This document shows, piece by piece, positions 22,510 through 33,334 of a DNA stretch of 64,000 nucleotides. The stretch is from Fomes fomentarius. Taxonomy: Eukaryota; Basidiomycota; Agaricomycetes; Polyporales; Polyporaceae. The stretch is from positions 1,116,001 through 1,180,000 of the forward strand of contig JABYQN010000002.1 in the NCBI GenBank assembly GCA_022606135.1. The letters are read 5' to 3'. Each line of letters opens with the position of its first letter. Within the stretch, counting starts at the first letter, position 1. Both the position numbers and the translations under genes were made by a program. Below the pieces are notes generated by a model, which was not told where the DNA came from, did not search any database, and saw only the letters and a list, made by a program, of their open reading frames with translations.

Positions 22510-24691
22510 ATGCAAACCCTAATCAAACACGAAGATTCCTATCCGAACCGCTCGCAGACGGCAGTCCCCGCCCCTCCCAGCCGTGCCCGCCATCCATTCA
22601 AACCTCTGGTGAGACAGGATAACGATAGCTTCCTATGTATCTAACGATTTTGCTCTTGGCGTGCAGAATGTTGACAACGTAGCCCCTCAGCAGCAGGGAG
22701 CGCCTAAGTCGGGAACGGCCTTCATTCCAGATCTAGAGGTATCCGTCGCATCACGGTTCATCACTATGGCGTAGCTCATGCACATTTCCAGCCTGAGAAC
22801 ATGGCCGGCCTCAAATTGCAGCTAGACGAGGTCAAACGCGAATGTAACTACCTACGGCACCATCGTGATGTCGCTCTCCAGGCGTGTGCCACCTACAGGG
22901 AGGCGCGGGACGCGTTGAACATGGAACGAGACACAATGAAGACGGAATCGGCCGTGTTGAAGACGGAACGTGATGCGTTGAAGACGGAACGAGACGTGTT
23001 GACGACGGAACGGAACACTTTTAGGACGGAAAGGGATGCTTTGAGCACGGAAGGAGATGCGTTGAGGGCGGAACGAGACACGTTGAGGACGGGACGGAAC
23101 GCGCTGATGACGGAACGGGATGCGCTGAGGACGGAACGCGACGCGTTGAGGGTGGAACGGGACGAGGGCAGGTTCACGCTCGCCAAATACAATCCGGAGG
23201 TCATCAATCGCCAAAAAGATCTCCTATCGGAGGAGACTTTGGCGGCGGGGCGGAGCGCAGAAGAGCTGAGTGATCCCCTAGTGTCGTCGGAGCCAGACTC
23301 CCTCGAGCCAACGATGCGCATGCGCCAGTGGTTGTGCTACCTTGGGGTGCTGCGTGGCCCGCGGTCGTACGTACTGGACGGCAAGGCACGGGTGAGTACT
23401 CGGTTCAATGAATGAGCTGTATGGATCGTGACGCCGAGCGTCCTCCCCCAGTTGGATCACTTCCGAGCATGGTTGGAAAACCGGCCTGTCTCTCAAGCAG
23501 CTGAATCGTGGCCGGACGGCTATGCATACGTATTCGAAAAGTCGCATATGCCCGCCTTGTCACTGGTGAGTGCCTCACGAGTGAGCCTGTAGTTCGTATC
23601 GTATCGTGCTCACTCTAACGTTCGGTCAGACGGCCTCGCGTCTATGGTGAGTCCCCGCTAATTTTCTATGTCTGACTTGCCTCACCACGAATGGCAGCAA
23701 TGCACCCCCCCTATTTGTCGCAGAGTTCACGATGTGGTGCACGAAGACGTTCCAGCATGGCATCTACGCTTGCCCAGAATACGTATACAGCCCCACTCCG
23801 ACGTGCCGCAAGCCAGTATGGGCGCGCGCGGACAAGTGGGACGTGCACGGCGAACAGCATCGCGAGGTATTCTACTTGCATGAGGGCCGGATCTTCTACG
23901 CTGGTACATATGTCTGCCATACCGGCCCCGGGATGCTCAAAGTACATCATCTAGGGATGACAGATATTGAGGTAACAAGCGTCTCCTTGTTACTATCAGC
24001 CGACTTTGACTGATCGGAATCTCAAGAACCTTGTTCAACTTTCGCATCCGAGCTGGATAGCAAAGGCAGAGAAGAGTGCTCTCCGAGAGCTGTACTACGA
24101 GGGGACGCTCACGGTGCGCGTCCTGGGGTTCGAGCGTGTCCGATTCAACAACGCCCTGTATCACGTCCTCCACGAGGAGTATAAGGCTCTCCAAGAAGCG
24201 CAGCTCAAGAATCCCGCACAGCAGAAGCAGAAATCGAGACGACAGAAAAGGCAGGAGAAGAGAGCGCAACAGGCTGCGATGGCCGACTTGTCGTGTCCTG
24301 TTCATCCCGCCATTCCGATTGTTAAGCCTGTATCGGTCCACCCCCCATGCCTTCCGTCCAACTCTTCAATCCCGCTATGAATGCCCCTCTCATGAACGCG
24401 AACTGTACGGCGTCTCCATATCTATCGTCATCGTCGCAAACTAGGGAAGTCCCTCCTCATCTTCGCACCTGGACGCCGTCGCAGCAATATTCGCCAGCAC
24501 GGGCACCCTCTGACTTGCAGTATGCTACCACGGGGCCGTCTACGATAGGGGTCAAGCGCGAGCGCGAGGAGAATGAGTCCATCTACGGGGCCGGTGGTGG
24601 TTCGTATCCGCATGAAGGCCACGAAGGGAGACATCGCAAGGTTCCGAAGATGGAGGAAGATGAAGACGCTAGGTGGAAGTTGGTGAAGTAG
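22510..24691 (+). CDS. coiled-coil protein with heptad repeats and conserved fungal C-terminal domain (CC2)
   Basis: Proposed start is the ATG of MQTLIKHEDSYPNRSQTAVP. After two small exons, a large exon encodes a coiled coil. Its core is twelve consecutive heptads of the type TERDALR (22921-23172). Next come MRMRQWLCYLGVLRGPRSYV, FRAWLENRPVSQAAESWP, and the same domain as in CC1: EVFYLHEGRIFYAGTYVCHT, LYYEGTLTVRVLGFERVRFN. A Lys/Arg/Gln-rich tail follows (KQKSRRQKRQEKRAQQAA) and a final part ends EDEDARWKLVK. The join near 24.33 kb between the last two frames needs an intron I could not fix exactly. No catalytic motif is visible. A scaffold or recognition role is inferred from the coiled coil and from repeated pairing with HET genes. 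The first half is duplicated, inverted and decayed, at 33.3-34.3 kb. Confidence 0.65.
22921..23172 (+). repeat. 21-bp minisatellite encoding 12 heptads
   Basis: Twelve 21-bp units, consensus similar to acggaacgagacgcgttgagg, lie head to tail in frame inside CC2 and encode TERDALR-like heptads with a hydrophobic residue at the same place in each. 252 bp in total with no frame break. Confidence 0.85.
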
Positions 24692-26080
24692 GAGAGACAC
24701 TCTATGAGCATCGCTACGACTATTATGAGGTGAGTCCCAGAGAGCATTTGAGTGGTACTGTTGACGCTGACGTTGTCATCGCCGCACATGGACGACGGTT
24801 AAAAGTACGAGCAAGAGGATCGGTTATCACAATCACTGCATGAACACACGCATCACCACACTACTGTAATACAGACTATCGCTCCGAGTGTACCTTGGCC
24901 TGTTTTGTTTCCTCGTGGGGACGCGCCCAGTCGACGTATACTAGTACTAGTACTTGAAGTTATCAGCCACACATCCTATCATACGATCCTTACATTAAAT
25001 ATTAGCTTCCAATACTGGCTACATAGTCTTACGATCCGACCTATCGGCGAAGTAGCTCGTCCTCTATATTGATGGACCCCGTTTGACAATGGCTATGACG
25101 TAGTAAATGTTCGGTAGAGTTGAGATCTGAGATCTTGATCCCGGTTGGAGGCCGGTTTGTAGGCGCCTAATGACTCTGCCGCCAGAACGGTCTCTCTCTG
25201 GTCTCTCTCTGCCAGCTTCCTCTCGTTAGGGCTGTTCAGTGTTCAGCTGTTCAATCTCGTCTACACCCAGAAGCTAGCACTTGCGGTGCCGTGTTGATTG
25301 CAGGTACCAGAGATCATTTTGACACAACAACTCCGTGACGAGTCGTGAGTAATGCCATGCTTGGTGCCCATTAACTCCTCATTCTACTTACTGTGGCGAT
25401 TTATAGGCGCATCACACCACCCCATCTCTCCATGACATGGGATATAGGTCTTATCTGGCGACACGATGATCAGGTACCTGCGGGGCTGCAACGCGGTCTG
25501 CAACACCAATTCCTCCTCCCGCAATGTCTCGGAGAGTATCGAGCCGGGTCCAGAGCAGTCCTTGGCGCCGCAAGGTGAGCGTCCTCTTGCCACTCGTGCA
25601 GCACGACCGGTCGATAGGGTGGTCTCGATGGAGACGGAGGGCGGCGGGCAGTAGTCATGGAGGAATCCGAAGTTGGACACCATAGCTTGGAAGTGAGCGA
25701 AGTTACGGTCCCAGAAGGTAAGTAATCGCCTCTCTCAAACGTTTTCTCTAGTTCCTCTCAGGTACGCATCTGCAACCTGGTGAAATGCAAGCTAGGACAG
25801 CGTCCGTCATCCTGTTTTGCTTCAGGTCGCGCGCGACATTCTATCTGATATTCAGCGTTCGCGAACATCTCATAGCTGTCTCTGCATTACTGCACTGAGC
25901 GACCGTTCAAGCCTTCATCTGTCCCTGTAGCGCATCATGCATGAGGTATCGGAGCGTGGTGTAACAATTGGGTGAAGGTCATGGAGTCGCTCGAACGACT
26001 AGTGAGTACATATCTCTCCGCTTCCAGAGCGTCGACGTTCAACGATCGTACATACATGCAATAAATATTGGCACATTGCT
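24692..26080. other. no recognisable gene
   Basis: About 1.4 kb. Short frames on both strands (for example 25384-25683 minus, 99 codons) have no family motif. A ctctctct-rich stretch lies near 25190-25220. Confidence 0.4.
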
Positions 26081-27307
26081 TCAGAACCAACCCGCATGCG
26101 CATACATGCTCCGTCGGACAGGTGGATCAGGCAACGGCGACGACATCCGCCTGTTTTGGCACCTCATCTCCGTCTCCATCTTCAGCGACATCCACTCGCA
26201 TCGAAGTACCAGGTCCTCCAGTAGCAGCTTATGCCACCGCTGCCGGATCAGCTCCATCAGGTTCCTTCGTCCGCAAGGCGTCTCCGCGATTCTCCCATAT
26301 CCATCCCAGGTCCTTGACTCCGTCGAGTGCTCCTCACCTCCAAGTTCACAGCACCTCCGAGAGTATCGACGGTTGGCGTGCGAGGATTCAAGGGACGCAT
26401 ACTTCGCTCCGGCTGGCGAGAGGAGCCATGGTACGTGTTTCATCTCATTGGAGGGTGAATAGTGTGCATACACGGAGTCGGCCACTGTCATGGATGACGA
26501 ACTGCTCGGAAATATCTGACTTTTCCAGTCTGCGTCCGTCCCAGTGTCGACGTCCGATGGGTATGAGGAGGAGTACAGCTCGGGTGGGGTGCGTCGAGGC
26601 GGTGATGGCGTGTGTGGCGAGGGACAGCGCGGCCGAGGGCTGGAGAGGAGGTCGAGTAGGCGACGACGGTGGGACTGTCCCTGGTTGACTGCGTCCATAT
26701 TCGTATCTGCGACGAGGTACGAAGACGCATGTAAGGAGCGTGGACGCGGCGCTTGCACAGTCTCATCCTCGAACAGCGGCTCGCCACAGTATCGCGGTCG
26801 TACCGGCACTGGGGGCTGAACATCCGTCACGGGCGTGCGCTGGCAGTCGCCACCATATCTAGTGGCATCTGCTATGCCTTGTTTCGCTTGGACGCTGGCT
26901 CGTGATTCATGGAACGAGCTCCACAGCGGGGCGTTCAGAGGCTCGTCCTCGAAGACGAACGGCAACGGAGAGTTCGTGTCCCCAACGTGCGTGCACTCAT
27001 CTCCGCCATCATATGATGTGGCGTCTCCCAGTGGTACGTCTCCTTTCGTTTGAGCCTCGGCGCGCGCACCGAGGTGGAGTGGGCTCGGAGTGCGTGGTGG
27101 GGAGTCCTCGGACGAGCCGAGGTAGGAGGACAGGGAGTAGACGCTAGGCGAGGAGTCGAAAAAGGACATGAGGCTCGTGCTGGGGCGATGTATAGCGCAG
27201 GAAGGTGTGCTGCTCTTGGGTAAGTGCCTCGAGGAGCTTATGAGGCACTGATTCTCTTTGTGATTGCTCCTCCGTTTTACGGTGGATAGAGTTTTTGAGC
27301 TTAACAA
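26081..27307 (-). CDS. hypothetical Ser/Pro-rich protein
   Basis: A 408-codon uninterrupted frame, long for chance in this window. The product is rich in Ser, Pro and Arg and looks mostly disordered, with blocks such as SSPSVYSLSSYLGSSEDSPP and a more structured Trp/Leu/Arg-rich region near the C-terminus (LIRQRWHKLLLEDLVLRCEW). No signal peptide, membrane segment or known domain is seen. It could contain unrecognised introns. It lies in the spacer between the two inverted duplication arms. Confidence 0.4.
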   Translation of the reverse strand: MLSSKTLSTVKRRSNHKENQCLISSSRHLPKSSTPSCAIHRPSTSLMSFFDSSPSVYSLSSYLGSSEDSPPRTPSPLHLGARAEAQTKGDVPLGDATSYDGGDECTHVGDTNSPLPFVFEDEPLNAPLWSSFHESRASVQAKQGIADATRYGGDCQRTPVTDVQPPVPVRPRYCGEPLFEDETVQAPRPRSLHASSYLVADTNMDAVNQGQSHRRRLLDLLSSPRPRCPSPHTPSPPRRTPPELYSSSYPSDVDTGTDADWKSQIFPSSSSSMTVADSVYAHYSPSNEMKHVPWLLSPAGAKYASLESSHANRRYSRRCCELGGEEHSTESRTWDGYGRIAETPCGRRNLMELIRQRWHKLLLEDLVLRCEWMSLKMETEMRCQNRRMSSPLPDPPVRRSMYAHAGWF

Positions 27308-27571
27308 TTGTGTTATGTTAGATGGGAATTAATGGATCTCATTGGCGTTGCACAATAAATGTGGAGAGGAGATTGCAACGGCAACGACTATAGGGGAGAA
27401 TTTACGGGAAGCTCACTATACAAGTCGCTATGCGAAGCTCAAGTCGGTTGCGCAGGTCACCATGTAGACGCCACCACGGATATCAGGTATTGTCAAACGG
27501 GGGAAGGAGGTCATGTAAAGTCTTGTACTATCATGCATACCATCCACTATTGAAAGACGCCCGAGCGGCAG

Positions 27572-28162
27572 TCACTTCTGTACTGCTTCGGCTTCGTCAA
27601 CCACGCTCCAACTCCAACAACTCGAGTCTGATGACCTGCTACGGGGGGTGGAATGAGATTGAACTTGGGCTATGATACGGTTGGCATTTTCCTCTTCTTT
27701 CTTGCGTTGCGCTTCAACGAGGAAGGAGGCCGTCCACCAAGGCGTTTCGGAGGGTGTTGTATCTGGCTCACGAAAGGCAGTCAGGAGAAACGGGTCACCA
27801 TCCTGTGACAAGGACAAGAACTCAGTGGATGACAAGGTACTAGTAGCCCGGGAGATGTCTCGCGCCAAGTTCCTATTTGTATCGAGGGATGACTCCGACT
27901 GGGATGCCATCTCCGAGTCATGAGCTCGTCGCGAATGTGCGTCTGTCGCTGGGTGTGTCGCGGTATCCTCTGACCGCCCATGGTGCTGAGAGGTGGAGGA
28001 ATCCCGGGCTATGCCGTGACGAGTCATTTTATACTCCGGGGAGTATGGTAGATGCGAAGGGTTCGGTACGTGATCTTGGGATTGGCGGTCCGCGCTATGG
28101 GAGTGCAAGTGGCCGGCTAGATCGAGTTTGTTTGGAGGATCAGTGCTGTATGGAAGATGCAA
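27572..28162 (-). CDS. hypothetical protein, 196 codons
   Basis: Open frame rich in Ser, His, Thr and Asp, mostly low complexity, with a possible short helix (WWTASFLVEAQRKKEEENAN). It shares composition and strand with the 408-codon frame upstream and could be a neighbouring gene or part of the same one. No family recognised. Confidence 0.3.
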   Translation of the reverse strand: MHLPYSTDPPNKLDLAGHLHSHSADRQSQDHVPNPSHLPYSPEYKMTRHGIARDSSTSQHHGRSEDTATHPATDAHSRRAHDSEMASQSESSLDTNRNLARDISRATSTLSSTEFLSLSQDGDPFLLTAFREPDTTPSETPWWTASFLVEAQRKKEEENANRIIAQVQSHSTPRSRSSDSSCWSWSVVDEAEAVQK

Positions 28163-28348
28163 AAAATCGCTGCCCTACCTTGACCGTGTGTTGTGGATGA
28201 CCGTAGAGCTGACATTGTTTGACGCAAGAAGGAGATTGGGTTATAGAGCATCGTCTCTCGATGAGCTGAGGGATATTTAGGTACTGAGCTCGGTACGGAC
28301 TACTGATAGGCTGCCGCCGCTGCCACCTGAAATATAGCGCAGCCTAGC

Positions 28349-28848
28349 TTAAAGGTTCTGTGCGGCAACTTGAACGTTGCGTCCTGCGCGCGGCACCTTC
28401 AAGCTGATGAGGACAGCGGTGCCCCCAGAGGACGCACGAGTCCAATGCAATTGTGCGGTCTTGCCCCAGGCCTGATTCGTTGACATGTCCCATTCCGTAA
28501 AGATGGCGTTGACAGGTCGAGCTGCTTCAGTAGTTGTACCTAGTAGGTCCCATAGCGGCGGCGGCGGCGGCAACTTGAGGCGGGGCCAGAGGTGTAGCTT
28601 AGCGACAAATGATGCCTCTGAGCAATATCTCACCTTCGCACATACTTCATCTTGTGCAAATCCTGCGCCTGACGCTGAGATATGATAGGTAGTACAGTTG
28701 CGCATGCGACTCGCGTGGTGACAGTCTGAGGTGTGTCCAGCGCGCCTGTTCTGAACAAGGTCGTGGGAACAATCTCTTCGGCTTCTTTGGGCTCGGGTAA
28801 CTCACGAAATTCAAAGTCTGCCAGGAACTTTCCCGCACAACGTTCAAG
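28349..28848 (-). CDS. unknown gene Y, partial, duplicated at 38.4 kb
   Basis: Minus-strand coding-like sequence with FEFRELPEPKEAEEIVPTTL then FRTGALDTPQTVTTRVACAT and a downstream block STNQAWGKTAQLHWTRASSG. A diverged copy of the middle of this segment occurs on the plus strand at about 38375-38600, which supports it being part of a gene rather than a chance frame. I could not define its ends; the 5' end runs into the YCII start region on the other strand. Function unknown. Confidence 0.4.
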
Positions 28849-29441
28849 ATGCTCAGTTATACACGCGGCCTGTGCTCCATGCAAGGCATGTCCCGCAGAT
28901 GCGGTTTGAACAAGTGCACTTCGCCAAGGCCCGCGAGGACGCGATCGTGGGTGACGCGTCTGATGTCAACCAGCGCGACACCATTGTCGCACAAATTTAT
29001 AGTGTATGCCCCGGACATGGCCGATGAAGGGGCCTTGCAGCGTCGTCTGAACGTTCGCTCAGCGCATTTGGACAAGGCGCGTGAGCAAATTGCACGCGGC
29101 ACGATAAGTACGTCACCCTATGGAACCTGCCAGTGGCAGTTATGACTCTGACTCACTCGATTCCACTTTGTATGATAGAGGTGGCCGGAGCTATGCTCAC
29201 GCCCGACTCCATTGCCTCTCCCGCCGCGGAGAAGAAGATGGTCGGCTCGGTCTTTATATGCGAGGCTGACAGTTTGGAGGCTGTGCGTCAGCTCGTGGAG
29301 AGCGACGTGTATTATGAGAGCGGAGTGGTGAGCGCAGTGCTTGCTCAGCTCGGATATGGGGACATTACTGACGGTAGTGGATAGTGGGATAGGGAGAAGC
29401 TGTTGATATTGCCGCTTGCTCTTGCGACCTCGCTCCCCTAA
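28849..29441 (+). CDS. YCII-domain protein (YciI-like), probably mitochondrial
   Basis: Exons 28849-29107, 29179-29327 and 29385-29441 give 154 residues. A basic N-terminal extension (MLSYTRGLCSMQGMSRRCGL) resembles a targeting peptide. The YCII-type alpha/beta core follows: KFIVYAPDMADEGALQRRL with R...HLDKAREQI, GAMLTPDSIASPAAEKKMVG, SVFICEADSLEAVRQLVESD, and YYESGVW DREKLLILPLALA. YCII proteins are small ferredoxin-like-fold proteins with a conserved His/Asp pair; the role in fungi is not established. Three decayed copies lie at 32.3, 32.9 and 38.1 kb, twice fused to GCDH fragments, so this is probably the only functional copy in the window. Confidence 0.8.
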
Positions 29442-29663
29442 CATGTATGTTGATGACCACGTAGCGACGTATGATATTGACACCTTGTGGTGCTCGAGAC
29501 GCGACACTGTCACAATATAGGTAAGTGCAGGCTGTTCTGCCAAGGCGTCATGGTACTGACGCTGTCCAGACGAATGACTCTGGGACAACCCCTCGTGCAC
29601 GAAGTATAATTAATCATAAACATACGTGGCAGCACAAGTAATCAGACTTCCAACCACCTCGCA

Positions 29664-30257
29664 TCATGCCACCTCATCTCCCGATTGTCGGCGGACGCTC
29701 GAGCTCGGACGGGACGATCGTTTCTTCTCCCCATTCGAATTTCCGTCCGTCCCGAGTTTCATCTTCGCCAGCTCCTTCTCCATGTCCGCCTTGTCGCGTT
29801 CCTTGATCATACCATCGATCTTCCTCATCACCGCCCTCGGCGGGGTCAACGTCGAGTGTGACTTTGTCCTCGCTCGGTGCTCGAAGCTGAAGCTCCCCAA
29901 GTCGTGGTTGGACGGACGCGGTCCCATCAGCCCCGGTCGGTCCCGCCCGCCCGCCGACGATGCTTTAGAGTGCGTGGAGAATGGAAGGGAGACAGCTGAG
30001 CGGCCCGGGGTGTGGTGCGTGTGCTTTGGGAGCGAGATTTGGCTGGTGCTCGGCGCTGGTTGTGCCGACTCCTTCGTGGACTTGCGTGATGGCGTAGTAG
30101 GAAGCTTGAGATGAGAACTCGAGCTGGAGCTCGGCAGCCCGACCGCCTCCGTTGTCCATCTGCGTGGTGGAGTAGACGGTCTGGGAGTGTTGCGCGCGCC
30201 GCCTTTGCGGCTCGGAGTCGTGGGTGGCGTGCGGGTGCTTTGTGTCTTGGGGCTCAT
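29664..30257 (-). CDS. hypothetical Ser/Thr/Pro-rich basic protein
   Basis: 197 codons, starting MSPKTQSTRTPPTTPSRKGG. Several SP/TP and TPSRK motifs look like kinase (CDK-type) target sites. The C-terminal part has a short charged helix, MRKIDGMIKERDKADMEKEL, and a basic tail. It is predicted disordered elsewhere. No known domain; a nuclear or cytoskeletal regulator would fit the composition but this is a guess. Confidence 0.45.
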   Translation of the reverse strand: MSPKTQSTRTPPTTPSRKGGARNTPRPSTPPRRWTTEAVGLPSSSSSSHLKLPTTPSRKSTKESAQPAPSTSQISLPKHTHHTPGRSAVSLPFSTHSKASSAGGRDRPGLMGPRPSNHDLGSFSFEHRARTKSHSTLTPPRAVMRKIDGMIKERDKADMEKELAKMKLGTDGNSNGEKKRSSRPSSSVRRQSGDEVA

Positions 30258-31999
30258 GGGGTGGAGTGTGGTTGGCTGCGCCCGCGACCGATAACTGCAC
30301 AGGCGGATGGTTAGAGAGGTGAGATATGAGAACCCTGCAGGGCGAACGCGTTCGCGCTCAGATTATACTGTGGTTCAAGCTGACCGTTCCCTTTGACAAT
30401 AGTTCCGGCCCTTGCGTTGGTGATTGTGACAAAGTGCCGGGCCACATACACAAAGTAAGTGAACAGATTGTCTTGTACGTATTGTTTTCGTTGGCGACGG
30501 TGGCTCACAGACTTGGCCACAGAACCATCCTAAGTGGTGTCATACCACCGGCTACACTAGTCGCTTGCACAATGTCGACTTGAATGTATGCTCGATTCTC
30601 GTACTTCGTGAGATGAAATCAGCCCCAGAAGTGAGTGCATAAGTTAATCAGCGGTTGTACAACTAGCTATATGATACATGCTTATGATACTGTTACAGAT
30701 GTGTAAACACTCCCAATCGCGGAGCTATGAGTTCGAACGCATCACGTTGGCCTGGGTATGCTCAACGCAATGACTCCATCATCGCCATGGCACCGAACTG
30801 CCCATCCCACAGGCCGTCGTATTGCACTTCTACCCTCCACCTCAGTGCAGTGTCCACCGCGCACCGCGCCTTCCGACTTGACGCTCTACCCTCCTGCACG
30901 AAGCACATATGTAGTCGCACGCCGAGCGCTGGGTTTGTGGCGTGACTCGCCACGATGGCATATCGACGGCATCGCATGCCGGCGATGATCCTTGGCTACA
31001 GGTGGCCGCAATCGCTTCCTGTGGTAAGACTCGGGATTCTCTTCTTGACCATCGTTCAATGGATATTTTTCCACATACGCGCCTTGTCGGCTCCCCTCGT
31101 ATTCGCGCATCACCGCGAGTACAGTCGAAGAAGAGACGGATACTGGGCCGGCATGGTAGTAGCGGGCTGGACGCTGCGAGGGCTCTCCGTAGGTGTGGGT
31201 TTGTCTCGCCATACATGATTGGCAACACGAACACGAGGTGATCTGGCTGTTGATGTGTTTTCAGGCAGCTTTTTCGACTGGTTTATGAGCTTCGCCTCTG
31301 ATAGGTGAGCGCTCTTCTCTTTTGTGCAGGTTGATGAGTCATTTCGTCTTCGTGTACTGACTGTCATCGCCACCGGAGATTGTAAGGCATTCGCTTGGTG
31401 ATGCTATTGTCTGTTGATGCAGAGAGCCATCTGCGCTCTCCATTCCAATCAGCAGACAAACGGATTGGGGCTATGATGCTGCCCTACAACTTTAGCTCGA
31501 CAGCGTCATGATGATGCAGTGTACATAAACTTGAAGGGTATGGATGATGGTGTGTGACTCGGAAGAGTATCGAGCATTGATAAATATACGGAGCTGCTAG
31601 AGCTACGCATACCAAGTACAATCTAACGGATGGAAACCGGCGGCGCTCACAAACGAGTATCCTTACTTACCTTCATAACGAGTGAATGCAACGATCAAGG
31701 TACGTACTAGTACGACAGTGCGCAGTCAAGATACCGCCGTCAAGATACCGCCGTCGAGATTAATCATATACTGTAGCATACTACAAGGCTACTCTTCAGA
31801 ATGGGAAAATTTTGATAGATCCCGTATGGTATGGTACTGCGGATCATTTGAGTTGACGTTCCGGTGGTGTAAGTCGGGCAGTGCGGACTTGACAGCGCCG
31901 CTATGGAAGACAGACTTTTGTGGTTTCAAGAATACTAGAGTGTGCCCGGCTACTTACAAGTCTCGGAGCGCTCAGACCAGTCCGTGGGAGAAGAAGGGT
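30258..31999. other. no confidently recognised gene
   Basis: Contains spliced-looking fragments near 30.33-30.75 kb (CKHSQSRSYEFERITLAW before a gt donor at about 30756) and frames near 30.9-31.2 kb on both strands, none attributable to a family. It may be the remains of a gene. Confidence 0.35.
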
Positions 32000-32004
32000 T
32001 CCTG

Positions 32005-32262
32005 GCATGCCCCCATTGCGATCCGGTAGCGCGCGTTGTTCATGCATCCGAATGGCGTTTCGAGGTGCGTGCGGGAGGACAGCGTCGCGCGAGACGGTGA
32101 CATGGTCCAGAGAAATCGATCCAGTGAGCGAGAATCGGAGCACGAGCTTGTTCCCGATGGGTGGCGTGGTAAGGCCCTTCGTGCCCTTGTCGAGGATGAA
32201 GCCGCGGACCTTTGTCCCGCTCGCAGGGCGCGCATACGACGAAAATGCCGCTATAGAAGAGA
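32005..32262 (-). pseudogene. GCDH fragment 1
   Basis: The minus strand matches the GCDH exon that begins at 20216: an intron-like lead and ctatag, then IFVVCA-like sequence, a region corresponding to KGTKGLT, LRFSLTGSISLDHVTVSRDA and the NNARYRIA region, where the match stops. Frames shift several times. It is directly preceded on the same strand by a YCII fragment. Confidence 0.75.
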
Positions 32263-32329
32263 AGCGTCAGCTACGGGCTAGAGAACGCGGAACCATACCG
32301 TCCAGGTGCTCTGAGCGAACGCTCAACTT

Positions 32330-32480
32330 ACAACGCTCAACTAACGACGCTGCAACTTGAAGGCCCCTTCATCGCTCATGTCCGGGGCAACCACTATCTT
32401 CATGAATTTGTGCGACAATGGCATCTGAGCGCTGATTGATATTCGCGGACGGGGCCTTGGCGGAGTGTAACCGTTGGTCA
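32330..32480 (-). pseudogene. YCII exon fragment
   Basis: The minus strand reads cactccgccaaggccccg, then cgcacaaattcatga and gttgccccggacatgagcga, matching YCII exon 1 around KFIVYAPDMADEGALQRR, with a stop soon after. It is joined to GCDH fragment 1. Confidence 0.65.
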
Positions 32481-32539
32481 AACCCGAGTCACACACTAGA
32501 TGATTATGTAGTATACGGTAGATGCATGATGTTGTGTAG

Positions 32540-32858
32540 GAGACACCGGCGCTTAGACCGTCTGCTGATGTCAGCTGCCCTCCTCCTAGACATTCGACAC
32601 ATCCTCAGCTCCTCTCCTCTACTATCTGCTCCTACCTCTTCCGCTACTAACACCGGCCCCGCTTCCGAGAGTTCCTGCTCTAGTGTCATACTCATTGTCC
32701 TACTGACGTCTCAGGCGCCCCCGCGTCCAAGCAAACTTCCCTCGTGGGTCGTCCCTTCGAAGCGGAGTGGTATAGTATGTTCTGCTATTGTCATACATCT
32801 GTAATAAGCACCCTAATCTTTCTTGCAGGCGATAGACCTAGCTCCCACACAACGTTCA
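32540..32858 (+). repeat. copy of the 50.7-51.0 kb segment (gene X fragment)
   Basis: Shared blocks with 50.7-51.0 kb include cctagaccgtctgct (one mismatch here), gagttcctgctctagtgtca versus aagttcctgctctagtgtca, catactcattgtc, the tcgtgggtcgtccc block, cgaagcggagtg, and agcaccctaatc followed by ttgcaggc. Same orientation in both places. The match ends as the YCII start region begins. Confidence 0.75.
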
Positions 32859-32860
32859 AG

Positions 32861-33325
32861 ATGCTCAGCTATACACGCGGCCTGTGCTCCATGCAAGACA
32901 TGTCCCGCAAATGCGGTCTGAACAAGTGCACTCCGCCAAGGCCCCGCGACGACGCGATTGTGAGTGATGCCCCTGATATCAATCAGCGCGACACCATTGC
33001 CGCACCAATTCATAGTGGTTGCCCCGGACATTAACGATGAAGGGGCCGGGGCCTTGCAGCATCGTTTGAACGTTCGCTTGGTCAAGGCGCGTGAGCAACT
33101 GACACGCGGGTCGATTAGTACGTCACCCTATGGGATCCGGCAGTTATGACTCTTACTCACTCGATTCCACTTTGTATGATAATTTATGCTCTCGCCCGCC
33201 TCTCTCGCCGCAGAGAGGAAGATGGTCAGCTCGGTCTTCATATGCAAAGGTGACAGCTTGGAGGCTATGTGTCAGCTCATGCCAGAGAGCGACGTGTATC
33301 ATGAGAGCGAAGTGGTGAGTGGAGT
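32861..33325 (+). pseudogene. second YCII copy, decayed
   Basis: Starts like the intact gene (MLSYTRGLCSMQDMSRKCGL) but the frame breaks before the core, which continues in another frame as QFIVVAPDINDEGAGALQHR. The intron 1 region and exon 2 (AERKMVSSVFICKGDSLEAM, YHESEVV) are present. Exon 3 is absent: just after the exon 2 donor the sequence switches to an inverted coiled-coil gene fragment. Confidence 0.8.
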
Positions 33326-33334
33326 TCCTCAATA

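Noticed and set aside
22852..23321. Long minus-strand frames rich in FRPQRV or SRSVLNA repeats
   Set aside because: They are antisense shadows of the CC2 heptad minisatellite.
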